Assembly (NCBI GenBank): GCA_964019135.1
Contig: OZ025253.1
Span: 35,266,548-35,330,547, forward strand
Source of the DNA: Arenicola marina
Lineage: Eukaryota > Annelida > Polychaeta > Arenicolidae
Direction of reading: 5' to 3'
Length of the DNA stretch: 64,000 nucleotides
The notes below the pieces were generated by a model. The model was not told where the DNA came from. It saw nothing but the letters and a program-made list of their open reading frames with translations, and did no database searches. Position 1 is the first letter of the stretch, and each line of letters opens with the position of its first letter. The position numbers were made by a program, and so were the translations under genes. This document shows, one piece after another, positions 44,433 through 55,735 of the stretch.

Positions 44433-46913
44433 CCCATTACAGCCCGGCGTCCCATTTTTGGGACGCGTCTTTCAGTTCGTATAAAAGCCCCTTACATCGT
44501 TAGATTCACCACCAGATGGCGTCACTGGGTTGTGTCATGCACTATGCACGTGCTCTGACCTCGCGATGCGTTTTACTGTTGCGTCATATGGAATGAAGGT
44601 CAAGCACGCGGTGGCATTTAGCAGTCAAGTTGAAGAGATGGCATCGGCAAAAAAGTAAGGTATCCGCACGGTACACCGATAATCACACCGAAGTTTTATT
44701 GTGCGCATTTTATAACCTATGAGTAGGACTATAGATATGCCTTATTAACAATATCTGCTTCAAAATATTTCCTTACAAAAAATTGCTTCCAACCTGGCGT
44801 CCCATAAATGGGACACTGGACACGAGTGGGCACATTGATAAACCTATGGCAAATACAAGGAAATGTAACAACCATGCTTGTTACGTTTGTTTGTAGACGT
44901 TATACATTGGATGAAGTGGTCGCCATGATAGAAGACGAGAACGCTGAGTTTGCCAGGACTGATATATTTATGTGTCCGCCCGAAAACGCTGCACTGAGCG
45001 ATGAAGACAGCGGGGACGAAGATACTGGAGGTAACGTCAGCAACCTGTCTGGCAACCAACTACGGGGTGAGGCTACCGCCGTGTTGCGCAGGGGTAATGA
45101 GCGACAGCAGATTGCTGGGGATGACGGCAATGCCGACGAGGGGAACGTCGAAGAAAGCGAGTCGGACCAGAAGATGGAGGTTGCAGAGGGTGAGCCACCA
45201 GCCCAACAAGCAGCAGCTGGCCGTCCAAGACACTGGGTACGGTCCGACATCGACCAGGGCAGGTTGGTGTCATTTGTGTGGGATCATGCGCCTTGCCTTT
45301 GGTGGACTGACACCCACCACCGCGTTCGAACATTTCTTTGACGAGGAAGTGATTCGTAGCATTACTCGCTTCTCAGAGACATATGCCCGGCAGAAAGGTA
45401 ATCACACCTTCCAATTATCCCGAGAGGAATTCACAGTATTCCTGGCGACATTGTTCACGTCCGGTCACGTTCCACTACCCAGACGAAGAATGTTTTGGGA
45501 AAACAGTCCTGATGTTCACAATGAAGCCGTTTCACGAGCCATGATCCGGAACAGATTCGAAGAGATACTTGGATTTCTTCACATCTGTGATAATGACCAT
45601 TTGAATCCCGGGGATAAGTTTGCGAAGGTCAGACCTCTCTATACTTTGCTGAATGAGAAGTACTACTTTCCACAGGAACAGAATCTGGCTGTAGACGAAA
45701 CGATGATACCGTACTACGGAAGACATGGCGCCAAGCAATTCATCCGCGGCAAGCCCATCCGCTTTGGCTTCAAGTTGTGGTCCTTATGCACACGCTTAGG
45801 CTACCTCATCCAGCGCGAACCCTACCAGGGAGTCGGCGGAGGCCATAGCTCTCTGGGGCTAGGCGGGGATGTCGTCGTAGACCTGACAAGTGAACTGCCT
45901 CAGCGCCCGTATATTATACACACGGACAATTTTTTTACATCTCTGAAATTGGTTGATGCGGCGTCAAACAGCGGATTTGGTTTGGTGGGAACTATTCGCC
46001 CAAACAGGATAGAGAAGTGCCCAATGTCAAAGGCCAAAGACCTGACGAAGAGACCGCGGGGATCCCACGACAGCATGTACGACCGTGAGAATGGCGTGAT
46101 GGTAGTCACCTGGAACGACAACAGCGTCGTCACATTGGCCTCCATTTGCGTTGGGATGGCCCCGGAGCAAACCGCACGAATGTGGTCAAGGGCTGAGGGA
46201 AGGAGAGTGGAGACCCCACAGCCACAGATGATTGCGGCCTACAATGCCAATATGGGTGGGGTGGATCGGATGGACCAAAACATCAACAAATATAGAATGT
46301 CAGTCAGGACCAAAAAATGGTGGCGGCCACTCTTTGCCTTCTTGCCTGAGGCTGCGGTCCAGAATGCATGGCACCTCTGAGTCCGGCAGCAGCAGAGAGA
46401 TCCTTGGACTTCCTGGAGTTCCGCAGAGAGATTTGGAAGGTGTATTTCCTGCGGTACTCCAAGCATCAGAATCCAAACACTATCGCCGTCGGCAGGCCAG
46501 TGGGAGCCTTGGCAGCCATGGAGAGGAGGGTGCCCCGGGAGGTGCGTCAGGATCAGCGGGGTCACATTATCGTGATCAATCCAACCCAGCGTCTCTGCGC
46601 CTTATGCAAATTGAAGACCACCCGAAAATGTGCCAAATGTGATGTTGGACTGCACGATAAGTGTTTCGAGCGCTTCCACAGATAATCATAAGACGAGTCA
46701 ATTTGCTATTCTTTACAGTGTGAAAGACACCCTGATGTTTTATCTCTGGTACACTACACTATTGCTCTGCGGAAAGACAAACTAATTATATTCGTGGTCA
46801 ATAAACACCTGCTTGCATTGAATCATCCACGTTGTTCACGCTGACGGTCTTCTTAATGCGTTTTGCCCTGTTGCGTCCAGCGTCCCAAAAATGGGACGGT
46901 TAATAAAATAGGG
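44433..46913 (+). mobile_element. piggyBac DNA transposon
   Basis: 2,481 bp flanked by TTAA (44,429-44,432 and 46,914-46,917). It begins CCCATTACAGCCC and ends, inverted, CCCTATTTTATTAACC, the CCC..GGG termini usual for piggyBac. Near each end lies the palindrome GTCCCATTTTTGGGAC (44,450 on, and 46,882 on), with a related GTCCCATAAATGGGAC in the intron at about 44,799; these are probably transposase-binding sites. It encodes one transposase, now with two frameshifts. It sits inside the TTAA next to the hairpin MITE. Confidence 0.92.
44638..46684 (+). pseudogene. piggyBac transposase, two frameshifts
   Basis: A probable first exon at 44,638-44,654 (MASAKK) joins 44,897 across a 242-base intron (GTAAGG..TTGTAG), giving KRYTLDEVVAMIEDENAEF. 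An acidic N-terminal region runs to about 45,290, where the frame shifts by one; the main frame then has LTPTTAFEHFF, the DDE_Tnp_1_7 core with AVDETMIPYYGRHG (first Asp), YIIHTDNFFTSLKL (second Asp) and ANMGGVDRMDQNINKY (third Asp), so all three catalytic Asp residues remain. A second shift near 46,375 separates the end: SLDFLEFRREIWKVY and a Cys-rich finger (CALC, CAKC, H-x2-C, H) of the kind piggyBac uses to bind its termini. Otherwise well preserved, so probably recent. Confidence 0.9.
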
Positions 46914-47220
46914 TTAAAAGCTCATATCAGTTCCAGTTTGGTGATTGAGTTCTAGTAGGTTCATAACAAAGCCAAAAATCCAGAAAAAACAGCTTCATCA
47001 TCCGTATCAATAATTCAGGTAATAATGGGTTAACATTGTCACCGTTGTGCCCCTAGAGAAGCGGGCTTGCCTGGGGGCACTTGCGCCAATGTCTCAGCCA
47101 ATCTGTTATCATGCGTACCCCAGTCGTAAGGTTATCGTTGTGCGTGTGCTGATATATCCCATTGCTACGTGACACTAACCATTACCACAACTGCTACAGT
47201 ATAGTGTGCTTGTTCATTGA

Positions 47221-49251
47221 TTATTTGGAACGAAGGTAATTTCTGGAAATGATCATCGCCATTCTGAGTCTGGCATAGCCGTCCGGGTATTCGTCAGCCA
47301 CAAAGTCATAGAACTTGTCAACCTGCACGGACGGAAGCAGAATCCTTGATATCAAATCATTGAATTAGATGTGCTTATTGCCACCTAAATGAGTTATCTC
47401 ATAACACTACTCATAGCTACATTCATTATTTACTCGAGATTTGTTTTCAGCCATTGTCACGAAAGAATCAAAGTTAAACGCATGAGAATTGCATGATGTT
47501 TAAGCGCTATCTGAGGTATTGGAGAAAACTCGCGGAACATCTAGAAAGGAAAACTTACTTCTTTGTCGTCGAGAGCTCTCCCTGCCAAGAAGCTCGCCAT
47601 GACAAGCTTCCTTGCTTTGAGGCAAAGGGATTGCACAAGAACTTCATCTGTAATGTAAAGCAGCTACAAATTGTTCAAATTGCTTCATTCATACCATACC
47701 CATTACTGAGATAAATCCGTGATTTAAAGGTGTCCTGTCGCAAAATTTCGAGGTCACTATTAACGCCACTAAACAGTGGCAGATCCAGCGGGGGGCTTAC
47801 TGCGGCTTTAGCCTTGCCACTTCCTGGTCCAGCGGTAGAAGCCCCCGAACCGACAGGTTTAGCCCCCGACCCTGTCCAGGAGCAGCAACCTGCATGCTGC
47901 AGCAGAAGCATACAGAAGAAGGGCCCGTACCCCCCCCCCCCCACCGTCACCTCACGCTTCCGCCGCCTATGCACTGCCCCCGCACCCCCTACATTCTGGA
48001 TCCGCCCCTGCTAACTACAGGCCGAATTCATCAAAGTAGCGTAAATGACGCCCGGTGTCCAACAAAATGTTCCCACAACAAATATACATGTCGCTTGCAA
48101 TAGAATGGGATCAAACCTACCGGAAATAATGTTAAACGTGTCCGCAAGACCTTCACTCAAGACGGTCAGGTGGTCACAGCTTGCATCGCGGATAGAACCT
48201 GCGGTATTAAATTTGAAAAAAAAAATCTGGTATACGACGCGGAAATAATGTGCAGCGTTGTGACGGGCATATAACATAGATTGTTAAGTTGCATGTACTG
48301 GATTGCAATAATATGCATATGACTTTAAAATCTTAATTTACGCGCTTGCTCATTCGCAGATACCTACGATTATCATTAAAAGTCACGTTTCGTGCTAATT
48401 GCTCAGGCTTGCGTGATCGAATAACTTTGAAGCCTCACTGTATATCTTAATTGTTGAACAGAGAAAACCGACAAAGAGTGAATGCCCTCTGAGACACAGG
48501 GTCCCTACGGTACCTTGGAAAATTGAGTTCCCAGGTATACCGACCATAGAGTGAGCAATGGCGACATGACCGCCAGGCTTCGTCCAGTAACCAAGCTTCA
48601 CACACAGGCTGCGGATATCGGCCTCGCTCAGATAGTACAGACAGTGTTGAACTAGTATCAAGTCAACTGGTTCATTTCGTCCGATATCATTCTGAACGAC
48701 ATTCCTAGTAATATTAGCCTGAAACGAAATATCGATGAATCATAGTTACATCGTTGATTTCTGGTGTCATATTATTGACATCCCCAGTTATTTACCAACA
48801 AGTATTTAACCCGCATGCCGAATTATCCCTGCTACATGGCCCAACGGACGCGGGGCCAAAACGAGGGCCGCGGATTTCCAATCATGGCCTACCGTCCGAG
48901 AGTAGGTGATGGTAACACAGATTTATGGATTATCACTCTTATCTTCCAAATACATCTGCGGATATAATTTAATTGCCGCACATTTGGTGCGTTTTTCCTT
49001 CAGTTGACTGCAAAATTATTCATTTCATTATTCATTATTCATGTGGCCGTCCAATTTATTTCTAAAGATTACGAACTAATCATTCTTAAAAACGTACAGG
49101 GTCCGATGGACTGACAGGATACGACGTTGTCAAAGTCGAGAAGATGTCGCTTTCTGTTAAAGTACTCTTTAGTCTGAGTGCTGTCCATGCAACATCTGAA
49201 TCCTGCATGATGCCACGTGCTTAGACATGAGCGGGTGGGATGTGATGACAT
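47221..49251 (-). pseudogene. HNMT-like methyltransferase, beta copy 3 (second exon lost)
   Basis: Exons on the - strand: exon 1 at 49251-49098, exon 3 at 48718-48514, exon 4 at 48198-48121, exon 5 at 47647-47559 and exon 6 at 47322-47221. They encode MSSHPTRSCLSTWHHAGF.. ending VVSCQSIGP, then VDLILVQHCLYYLSEADIRS and TKPGGHVAIAHS, all open. Exon 2, which carries the rest of SAM motif I and the acidic YGVEPD strand, is missing: an AT-rich ATTATTCATTATTCAT joint near 49,020-49,040 replaces it. Exon 1 to exon 3 splicing would change frame. One base is also lost near the C-terminus, so MAMVIFQ becomes MAMIIS-RNYLRSK. An in-frame ATG five codons upstream (49,266) exists; the MSS start was kept by comparison with the paralogs. 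Confidence 0.82.
47774..48010. mobile_element. MITE (CAGTGGCAGATCCAG..GGATCCGCCCCTG), beta copy 3 intron 4
   Basis: Duplicate of the MITE at 12,042-12,282. Ends CAGTGGCAGATCCAG and CTGGATCCGCCCCTG are inverted copies of each other with few mismatches. No coding capacity. Confidence 0.65.
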
Positions 49252-49552
49252 GTCGGACTGCCGCACAGTTTCTCCTCAGTAAGGATAACCACCGTCCAAG
49301 TCCAAGATGGCGTCAAAGTTCTACGCCAAAGTTGTTTTCTTCAGAATAATATCTGGTGGATTTCATGCGTGTGACCCTGTATTGCATAGGAAGAATATGT
49401 ATATGGTTAGTATACCAATAATAATGAATACTTTCTTTTTCAACGTTAAAAAGTCACCAGCAAATACAATACTGAATAAGTCCCCCTTACCTGGTTGATG
49501 TCATGGGTATCAAATAGAAATAAAGGTCCAGTAGATCGATGTATCGTCGGTA

Positions 49553-51057
49553 ATCTTTTCTTTTCTTTTTCTTTTAAAAACAATGATTTATTGGCTTAAA
49601 TATAAATGTGTACCATATACACCGTATACGCTAATTATAACTAATATACTGATATAGAAGAAAGACATTCACATAACATTTAACCACTTCTTTCTAAAAG
49701 CCAAAGTTATATTATTCTTTACGGCGATTTGTTGTTCTATGCATATATGGCGCCGACACCTTACTAAGAATACGGGGATCTTAGGAAACACACATAAACT
49801 TTGTCACAGGATTGCCGAGGGTTGGGTCAGCCGATCAAAAAAAGTAAATCAGAGATAAACTATTAAACCTTTATTCATATATATATAAACTATACGCGAA
49901 TGACACAGGGTATGAAATTCATAATACGGTGGTGGTGTTCATGTTATCAAGTAAAAAAAATAACGCTTGGCTTTTCTTCCGTTCTGCCACAGTTCGCCTC
50001 CAGACCGTCGGGGACTTCCTGACTTGGTTTTCAAATAATAAAACTTCGTATCAGCAAAATTCTTCATCAGTGTCTTCCAACTTCTGTATAAACTCTTCAA
50101 ACCTCTTCTATAAACTTCTTCTCCCGTACAAACATAAATTCAAGTATTTCATCAGCCCTCTCTCCGTCTCTCGGTCTCTCTCTCTCTCTCTCTCTCTACC
50201 GGCTTTCACTCATAACATTAACATCTCTGTGTGTGTAAGCACGCTCACGTGATATGGCATTACTCAAACTATGGGCAGCCGTTCTTACACAAATAATATT
50301 AATATTAAGACAAACTTTAAGTAATATACATAGTATCTACCTGATGAAATCACTAGATGGTTTTTACCAAATAAAAGTTCTTAGGTGGGCATTTTTGTTT
50401 TCAATTTATTCTAACCAAGTATAGACTTCTTGCCATATTGTTTTCTTCACAAAAAAAACCTAGGTCAGTGTTCTTATAGCCCCATTTATACAGATTTGCG
50501 TTGCTACATGTAATACGAAACCAAAATCTGAACTGAATGTTCCGCAATCTTACGCCTTTTGTTGTTTATATTAATGTTGAAAAGAGATAAACATTCCATC
50601 TCTGTTCAATCGTTACCGATGTCTACTTTCCATTTTTATACGGAGCAAGCAATTTCGTTGCTACATTCTGAATGAGCTGATCATAAACTGATATACTACA
50701 TTACTTCGTCTCTAAATAAGTTTCAATTATTTGTCGTGCTGTTGTCAACATTTCGTTTCATCTACTAGAGATACTCTGCATAATTCCATGGTGATGTAAT
50801 TTCTTAAATTTTAGGAACTTATTTCCGTTTGATCATGTCATAGGATAAAACGTGCCCGTTTTGTCACATAAATCTCGCACATAGATTAAACCAGCGTCAA
50901 TCCAGCTACCATAACAAATAACTCTATGGTTAATCTTTATGTTTTGATTGAACGATGTTATTTCCTCACTTATTTCAGACCCATATATAGGAACATGGTA
51001 ATAACATTTACTCCACGCGCAGACAATTTGTAAATTCTTAGTACCGTTGTGTGACAC
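49553..51057 (-). mobile_element. L1/Tx1-type LINE 3' end
   Basis: A unit-3 insertion. The - strand 74-codon frame at 51,057-50,833 reads EISEEITSFNQNIKINHRVI then CYGSWIDAGLIYVRDLCDKT, matching the post-RT block of Tx1/L1 LINEs (PLW-N--I-IN-K-VFWKSWYDKGI--I-DL). Further along, NANLYKWGYKNTDLGFFCEE near 50,500-50,440 matches the NKFLYK-G-V-SP-CSFC block. Frames are broken between these. The 3' end carries an AAAAGAAAAGAAAAG-type tail at about 49,553-49,576 and AATAAAT just before it. It includes a (TC)n microsatellite at 50,178-50,198. Confidence 0.7.
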
Positions 51058-51129
51058 TTAGATCTTTACGGGTTATATTACATTTGCAAAATAGAGGGCC
51101 TTTGGACCTGAATGAGTTGTTGTGGTTGT

Positions 51130-51430
51130 TGTACACATACTGGTTCCTAACATTTCAGATAACTGTCGAGACATTGTAGCACTGCACCTCGAATTCCATA
51201 CCGCCCGAGTTTTAATAACACAATTTGGCGATTACCTTTTCAAAATTCTAAAAATATTCTATATGTGAGATCTAGATTATCTAGAGATGAGGTTATTCCA
51301 TGTGTTAAAAGTACTATTGCCAAAGAAACTGGAGTGGTTGGCATTTGCCAGCATTTGCCAGCAGTCCAAATTAGCGTCATAGCAAGGTACATCCGCGCAC
51401 TGCACGGTATAAATACTAAGGTATGTTTTT
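51130..51430 (-). mobile_element. LINE reverse-transcriptase remnant, unit 3
   Basis: The - strand reads QIVLLKLGRYGIRGAVLQCL then DSYLKC near 51,220-51,145, matching the RT block H-ILL-KL--YGIRG-AL-WL-SYL that follows the DxSKAFD motif. It overlaps in homology with the remnants at 14,340 and 38,860 and extends them further downstream. Confidence 0.65.
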
Positions 51431-52300
51431 TTGTTCAAAACATATTTATCTGAACCAGTTGCAGAACCATGATGATGCATCAGGTGTTTTGTTGCCAAAA
51501 CTTAGGTTTAAGGATGTTTGCATTCACATGACGGCTTTTGGCATCGATTCAGATTCTTGGGAGGATCCAGCATCCCACAAGAGTTGGGCACGTGTCGTGC
51601 GTGAAGGAATAATCCACCACTCTCTGGTCTGACAAACTAGACTTGAAACGCCAATCGAGGCGCCCACCAGCTCGTGCACAACTCCAGACCTACCGACAGG
51701 TCACCGATGCGAAGACTGCGGTAAGCCCTGTCGGTCACAGATATGCGTATTCAGTCATAAGCGCAAATGCCACATTACAAATCGCATAACCAAAACAAAG
51801 CTGCAAATCCATCGTCTTTCGCAAACGGACGGATGCCAACCAACCAACTACTAAGTTCTGTGGCTGCAGAACGACAAAAGTCGACCAGCGCGGAACACAT
51901 GAAGCGTCTAACATCAGGACGAGTTTGGTTGCCCTGTAAAACAAACTAACAACACTCACCTTGTATTCAAACTCCCTGGATATTCCCCTTTAGCACCGTG
52001 ACCCTTGCGACCGACTCGATGCTCTAAGACGTGTGAACCTTTTCCCACGCAGCGAATGTCGAAACGACCGCCTCTCACCTCTCGCCGCACGTCTTGCCCC
52101 ACTCTGGAGGGAAGGGGGGAGGTCACGTATCTTAAGTCATAAGTGGTAGTCATGAATCGTTATGCAAGACGGGGTAGAGGGGATAGGCACGGGGGGCGGG
52201 GGGGGGGGAGGGATATCATGTAAAAAGGGAAGAGGGGAGAGTGTGGCGGCAGGTTAGGTTTTAAAGCGCTGAGTTTATATTACCGGTTCAAGTCGACAAT
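51430..52300. other. tail of unit 3
   Basis: No gene recognised. 51,470-51,520 and 51,870-52,290 match the tails of units 1 and 2; in between (about 51,530-51,860) is extra sequence of unknown origin. A G-run lies at 52,191-52,208. Confidence 0.5.
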
Positions 52301-54020
52301 GCGTGTCTCATTGGCGGGCCTTAAATCACAGGTGAGGCAACAAGGTAAATAATCAGTAAATCAACGGCTACGTCGACATTGCGAACGAGGCTATTTGGAC
52401 TACTTCGAAAGACCGAATCGTAGATTTTCGTCTTAACAACGTAGTGGATGCACAGCATCAACGGCACGTGGGAATATGTCATGGGTTCAAGGACATCTTC
52501 AGCGTGTCGCCAAAAATCGCCTATAGAGCAATGCTACCCTTCAGAAGGCAAGGGCATTTATCGGATAAAAACATATAGTGCGTCAGGACCGAAAAGTCAC
52601 CACGCCGTCAGTCATTTGGCGTATCGAGGCTTTATAATGAGATTGGCCATGTTAAGGTGTGATTATTTTCTAGCGTCAAAACTGCTAATTCGATTTCGAT
52701 GCCATTTGACAGGCGTGATGTCATTAACATAGGTATATACTCCACCACATATGGGTTATCTACTTGCATTTATGTAGTCACATTGATTGTTTCCGCTTTT
52801 GGCAATGTCAAAAGTTGACCAGCCAATAACTAAAAAACTATAAATGTGAGGCAAAATCTAAATAAATAACGCGTTTCTGTCTCTCTCTAAAGAATGCTGA
52901 AAGCGCATTTAGCCCCAATTGGACCTCTAGTATCCGGATGCTGAATAAGCACAATCTAACGGCTGTTGTTCTACTGAAGCTGTTCACTCAGATAGAGTGC
53001 GTTGTTGCCAGTGAATACGTTAAAATCCTGACTTTCTACGTGTGCTTGGTCACGCCCTGATCCCTGCTCTCATATTCATCGTTGCTAAATTACGGAGCCC
53101 TCTAGCGGTGAAACTAAGCTTGCTACACTAAAGACAAATGCGGATTTGATACCTAAATTGACGTTTGCCCGTTTTTTGCAACCAGTTCCGACTCTCTAGC
53201 GTCGCTATTAAGCGAACGGGCGGCCATCACAACCTAAAAGGGTGTCGGTCGATAACGCCCTATACTCATAAAGCGAGTGTCAGCAGGGAGGGGTGCACCT
53301 CTTGTCAGCGATCTAGTGGCCAAACATTTTTTTTCAGCTTCATGTCAAACCGGGGCTCCCTAACTCAAATGTTAACCGAGTTATGACCTTACAAATCCCA
53401 AAGGCCACTTGACATGATGTAGACGCGAATCATTGATTGGCCGCTTACTCGAAAATCTTATAGTATCCGCAAAATTCTACTATTTAAAAACTTAATTCAT
53501 CGGTGGACATTGATAGATTAACGCCTAATCTCCCCATATATGTCCATCAACAAAAATTACCAAAGCGGGGAAGTATTATTTTTTTCCATTCACAATTGCT
53601 GTTTCGTGCCTTGTCCCGCTGTGCGATGAAAACACGTGCTTTTGCTTACATTGCGGATTTCAGTCCTTGTGACGTGCTCGAGGCACCCAGCCCGCACGCT
53701 GCTCGTACATCGCGTCGGTAGTGCAAACGCATTATTCTGAACGGTTCGCTGGTTGTCCTCGCTTGGTATGGTGGTTTAAATATTGGTCAATGGGGGCTCT
53801 TATTTAACTGGACACACGGTTCATTTGTTCCCTGTTCGGACTAATAACAGAAAATCACATCTGCATTAGTCCTAGCCCTGGTTCTATGGCTGTAAGATAG
53901 GCGGGCCCTGTCCGAGTTTGCCACTTGCACGGTACGACAGCCTAGAACGGGCTACTCCCGCCCTAGCTTTGAGCCATGATAAGGTCCTTGCTCTGACATT
54001 AGAATTACCCTCGCCTTAGA
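52300..54020. other. no recognised gene
   Basis: Unique-looking sequence past the duplicons. Several short frames on the + strand (52,448-52,732; 53,165-53,386; 53,503-53,721) show no family signature and no convincing splice context. Nothing else was seen. Confidence 0.5.
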
Positions 54021-54022
54021 TA

Positions 54023-54180
54023 AGGGCGGAGCCCTGGGCAGGAGGGAGGAGGGGGCGGGGGGGGGGGGCGCCCTTTTAGAGCCGAAATTTATACCATTTA
54101 ACATGAAAAACAAAAGCTAAGCCATCTCTCGAAACTTCCCCCGCATCAAACCCATGCAACATATCTGGATCATACCCTGT
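54023..54180. mobile_element. MITE related to 3,763-3,930, opposite orientation
   Basis: Contains GGGCGGAGCCCTGG at the left, a G-run (54,055-54,068), the inner string TACCATTTAACATG, which is the reverse of the inner part of the 3,763 MITE, and TATCTGGATCATACCCTG at the right. It shows that this family also occurs outside the duplicons. Confidence 0.5.
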
Positions 54181-54189
54181 TAGCCGACA

Positions 54190-55460
54190 TGAGGCACGGT
54201 AAATCCCATGAGGCTAATGACCAACCCTAATTTATATCTTGGGGGAAAAGGTCCATGTTGAGACTCAGACCATTCACCCTTTACAAGCTGTCATGTGTGA
54301 AGCACATTTCCCCCCTGAATCATACCAACACGAGTCAGTCTGCCGGGCCAGTGGGTTTGGGGGGGTGGGGGGGCTTATCCCTCTGGTGTGGGAGGGGCGG
54401 TTCCGGGGAGAGGGGGTTCCAGGATGCCCAATGTGAAAAAGATATCCCTGCAGAGATGATATTTTTTATAAAAAATATTAAGATGACCCTTTAGAACTAA
54501 AATATTTAACGAGTTAGGCTTGCCCCACTAAGCTGATATTTTACATGTAAACCAACACTATATTTGAGGACGAAGGGAAAGTTCCGGTGTCATCCTGGGG
54601 GCACGCAACAGTGTCTCTATGAGGGGAGGGGGGGTGGGGAATGGGGGCGCAAGGGGTATTTCCGTTCCTGGGGAACGGGCTTTTCTTTTTCCACGTGAAT
54701 TGGAAATGAGGAAAATAATTCTTCGTGAACTGGGAATGGGGTATTGACCGACCGCCGCCCTTCCTTTGTATGCCGGGAGTTCTCTTATGAATTCTTCGTG
54801 ACTTGGGAATAAAGACATTTATTCTTCGTGATCCGAGAAAACGAACCTCCCCCCCCCCCCCCCCCCCCGGCGCCCCGCCCGCCCACCCATCTCTATGGCG
54901 GGTCGGCCGAGAAAAAAAGAATAAACCAACCTGGCCTGCATGGAAATGCGACGTAGAAAAGATGGGAATTTGAAGGTGATAATTAATTTCCGCAAAACAC
55001 TTTGGTTTTCGCTGAGCCCCGCCCCCTACCACTGATTTACTGTGCCTGTGACACATTCAAGCGGACCCCCACCCCCATTCAAAAGGGAAGGGAAAGTTTG
55101 ACACTCCCATTTTCAGGAGGGAACGAAACCCCGGGAGCAGAACTGTCAAAGTGGCGAAACAACCGTCCGAGAAAGCAACAATAACTTCCTATCTGAGCTC
55201 TAGCTCTCAAAATTTAAGCACACTATCCGACTAATCCGTAACTGTCTGTAGACCAAGTTTATTTTATAAGTCTTAGAATCTAGGCCTATAGCTATAGCAG
55301 CCGTGCTGGCCGGAATGCCGCTGATTATCGTGCAAGTTAATAGATCTACAATTTCAGTGCACATTGTTGTAATATTCTGTTCAGAATATTGAAGATATCG
55401 ACAGGGGCGCTGGGTGGATAAACGTGTGATATTTATGTTCCGGGCCCCTGTGGAAATGCA
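54190..55460. other. G/C-run rich, no recognised gene
   Basis: Runs of G (54,358-54,371; 54,625-54,636) and a very long C-run (54,848-54,868) dominate. The 171-codon - frame at 55,056-54,541 is a by-product of composition: it is rich in Pro, Gly and Arg and spans the C-run. A repeated AATTCTTCGTGA string occurs at about 54,717 and 54,789, and a related ATTCTTCGTGA near 54,820. Confidence 0.5.
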
Positions 55461-55477
55461 AAAATTGGAACCGACCT

Positions 55478-55545
55478 CATCAAGGATCGAACCCCGGTCA
55501 CTCCGGTAAAAGGCGAACGCTTTACGAAAGCGCCACTTATCATTC
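55478..55545 (-). repeat. tRNA-derived SINE-like element
   Basis: On the - strand GTGGCGCTTTCGTAAAGCG is followed by CGTTCGCCTTTTACCGG and then CCGGGGTTCGATCCTTG, a good B box (GGTTCGATCC against GGTTCGANTCC). The A box is weak, and the fold lacks a proper acceptor stem, so this is a tRNA-like SINE head or a tRNA pseudogene. The flanking 3' body has not been recognised. Confidence 0.45.
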
Positions 55546-55735
55546 CGCGAGTCGTTACGTTTTTATGGTCATTTGTACAGTGGGTAGTTTCCAAACAATG
55601 TTCATGTTCTATCACATAATTTGACCTGTACATGCAATAGAAATTAATCCATGATGTTACCCAATTACAACATTTGCGGCCAAACGACATTAATGCACAT
55701 ATATTATGTGCAAAACACGTGTAGATTTAATCAAC

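Larger units (their letters stand above)
43764..47088. mobile_element. outer MITE with ~59-bp inverted ends and 10-bp target duplication
   Basis: Flanked by ATGTCTCAGC at 43,754-43,763 and 47,089-47,098; units 1 and 2 have the site once (near 11,262 and 36,377). The left end (43,764-43,823, AAGTGCCCGCAGGCAAGCCC within it) and the right end (47,030-47,088) are inverted copies over about 59 bases. A 9-10 bp target duplication with long inverted ends suggests a Mutator-like (MULE) non-autonomous element. Without its two internal insertions it is only about 230 bp: 43,764-43,823 plus 46,918-47,088. Confidence 0.75.
39830..52300. repeat. segmental duplicon, unit 3 (no alpha gene)
   Basis: Homology to unit 1 starts again near 39,830, matching about 8,230 of unit 1, and continues through the intergenic minisatellite, a beta methyltransferase remnant, the LINE remnant at 51,130-51,430 and the GC-rich tail to about 52,300. 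The alpha half of the unit is missing. Insertions specific to this unit are at about 41,190-43,190, 43,764-47,088 and 49,470-51,120. Confidence 0.75.

Noticed and set aside
54541-55056. 171-codon - frame rich in Pro and Gly
   Set aside because: It crosses a C-run of more than 18 bases, and its composition follows the low-complexity DNA.
55478-55545. Functional tRNA gene
   Set aside because: The B box is good but the acceptor stem does not pair and the A box is weak, so a SINE head or tRNA pseudogene is likelier.
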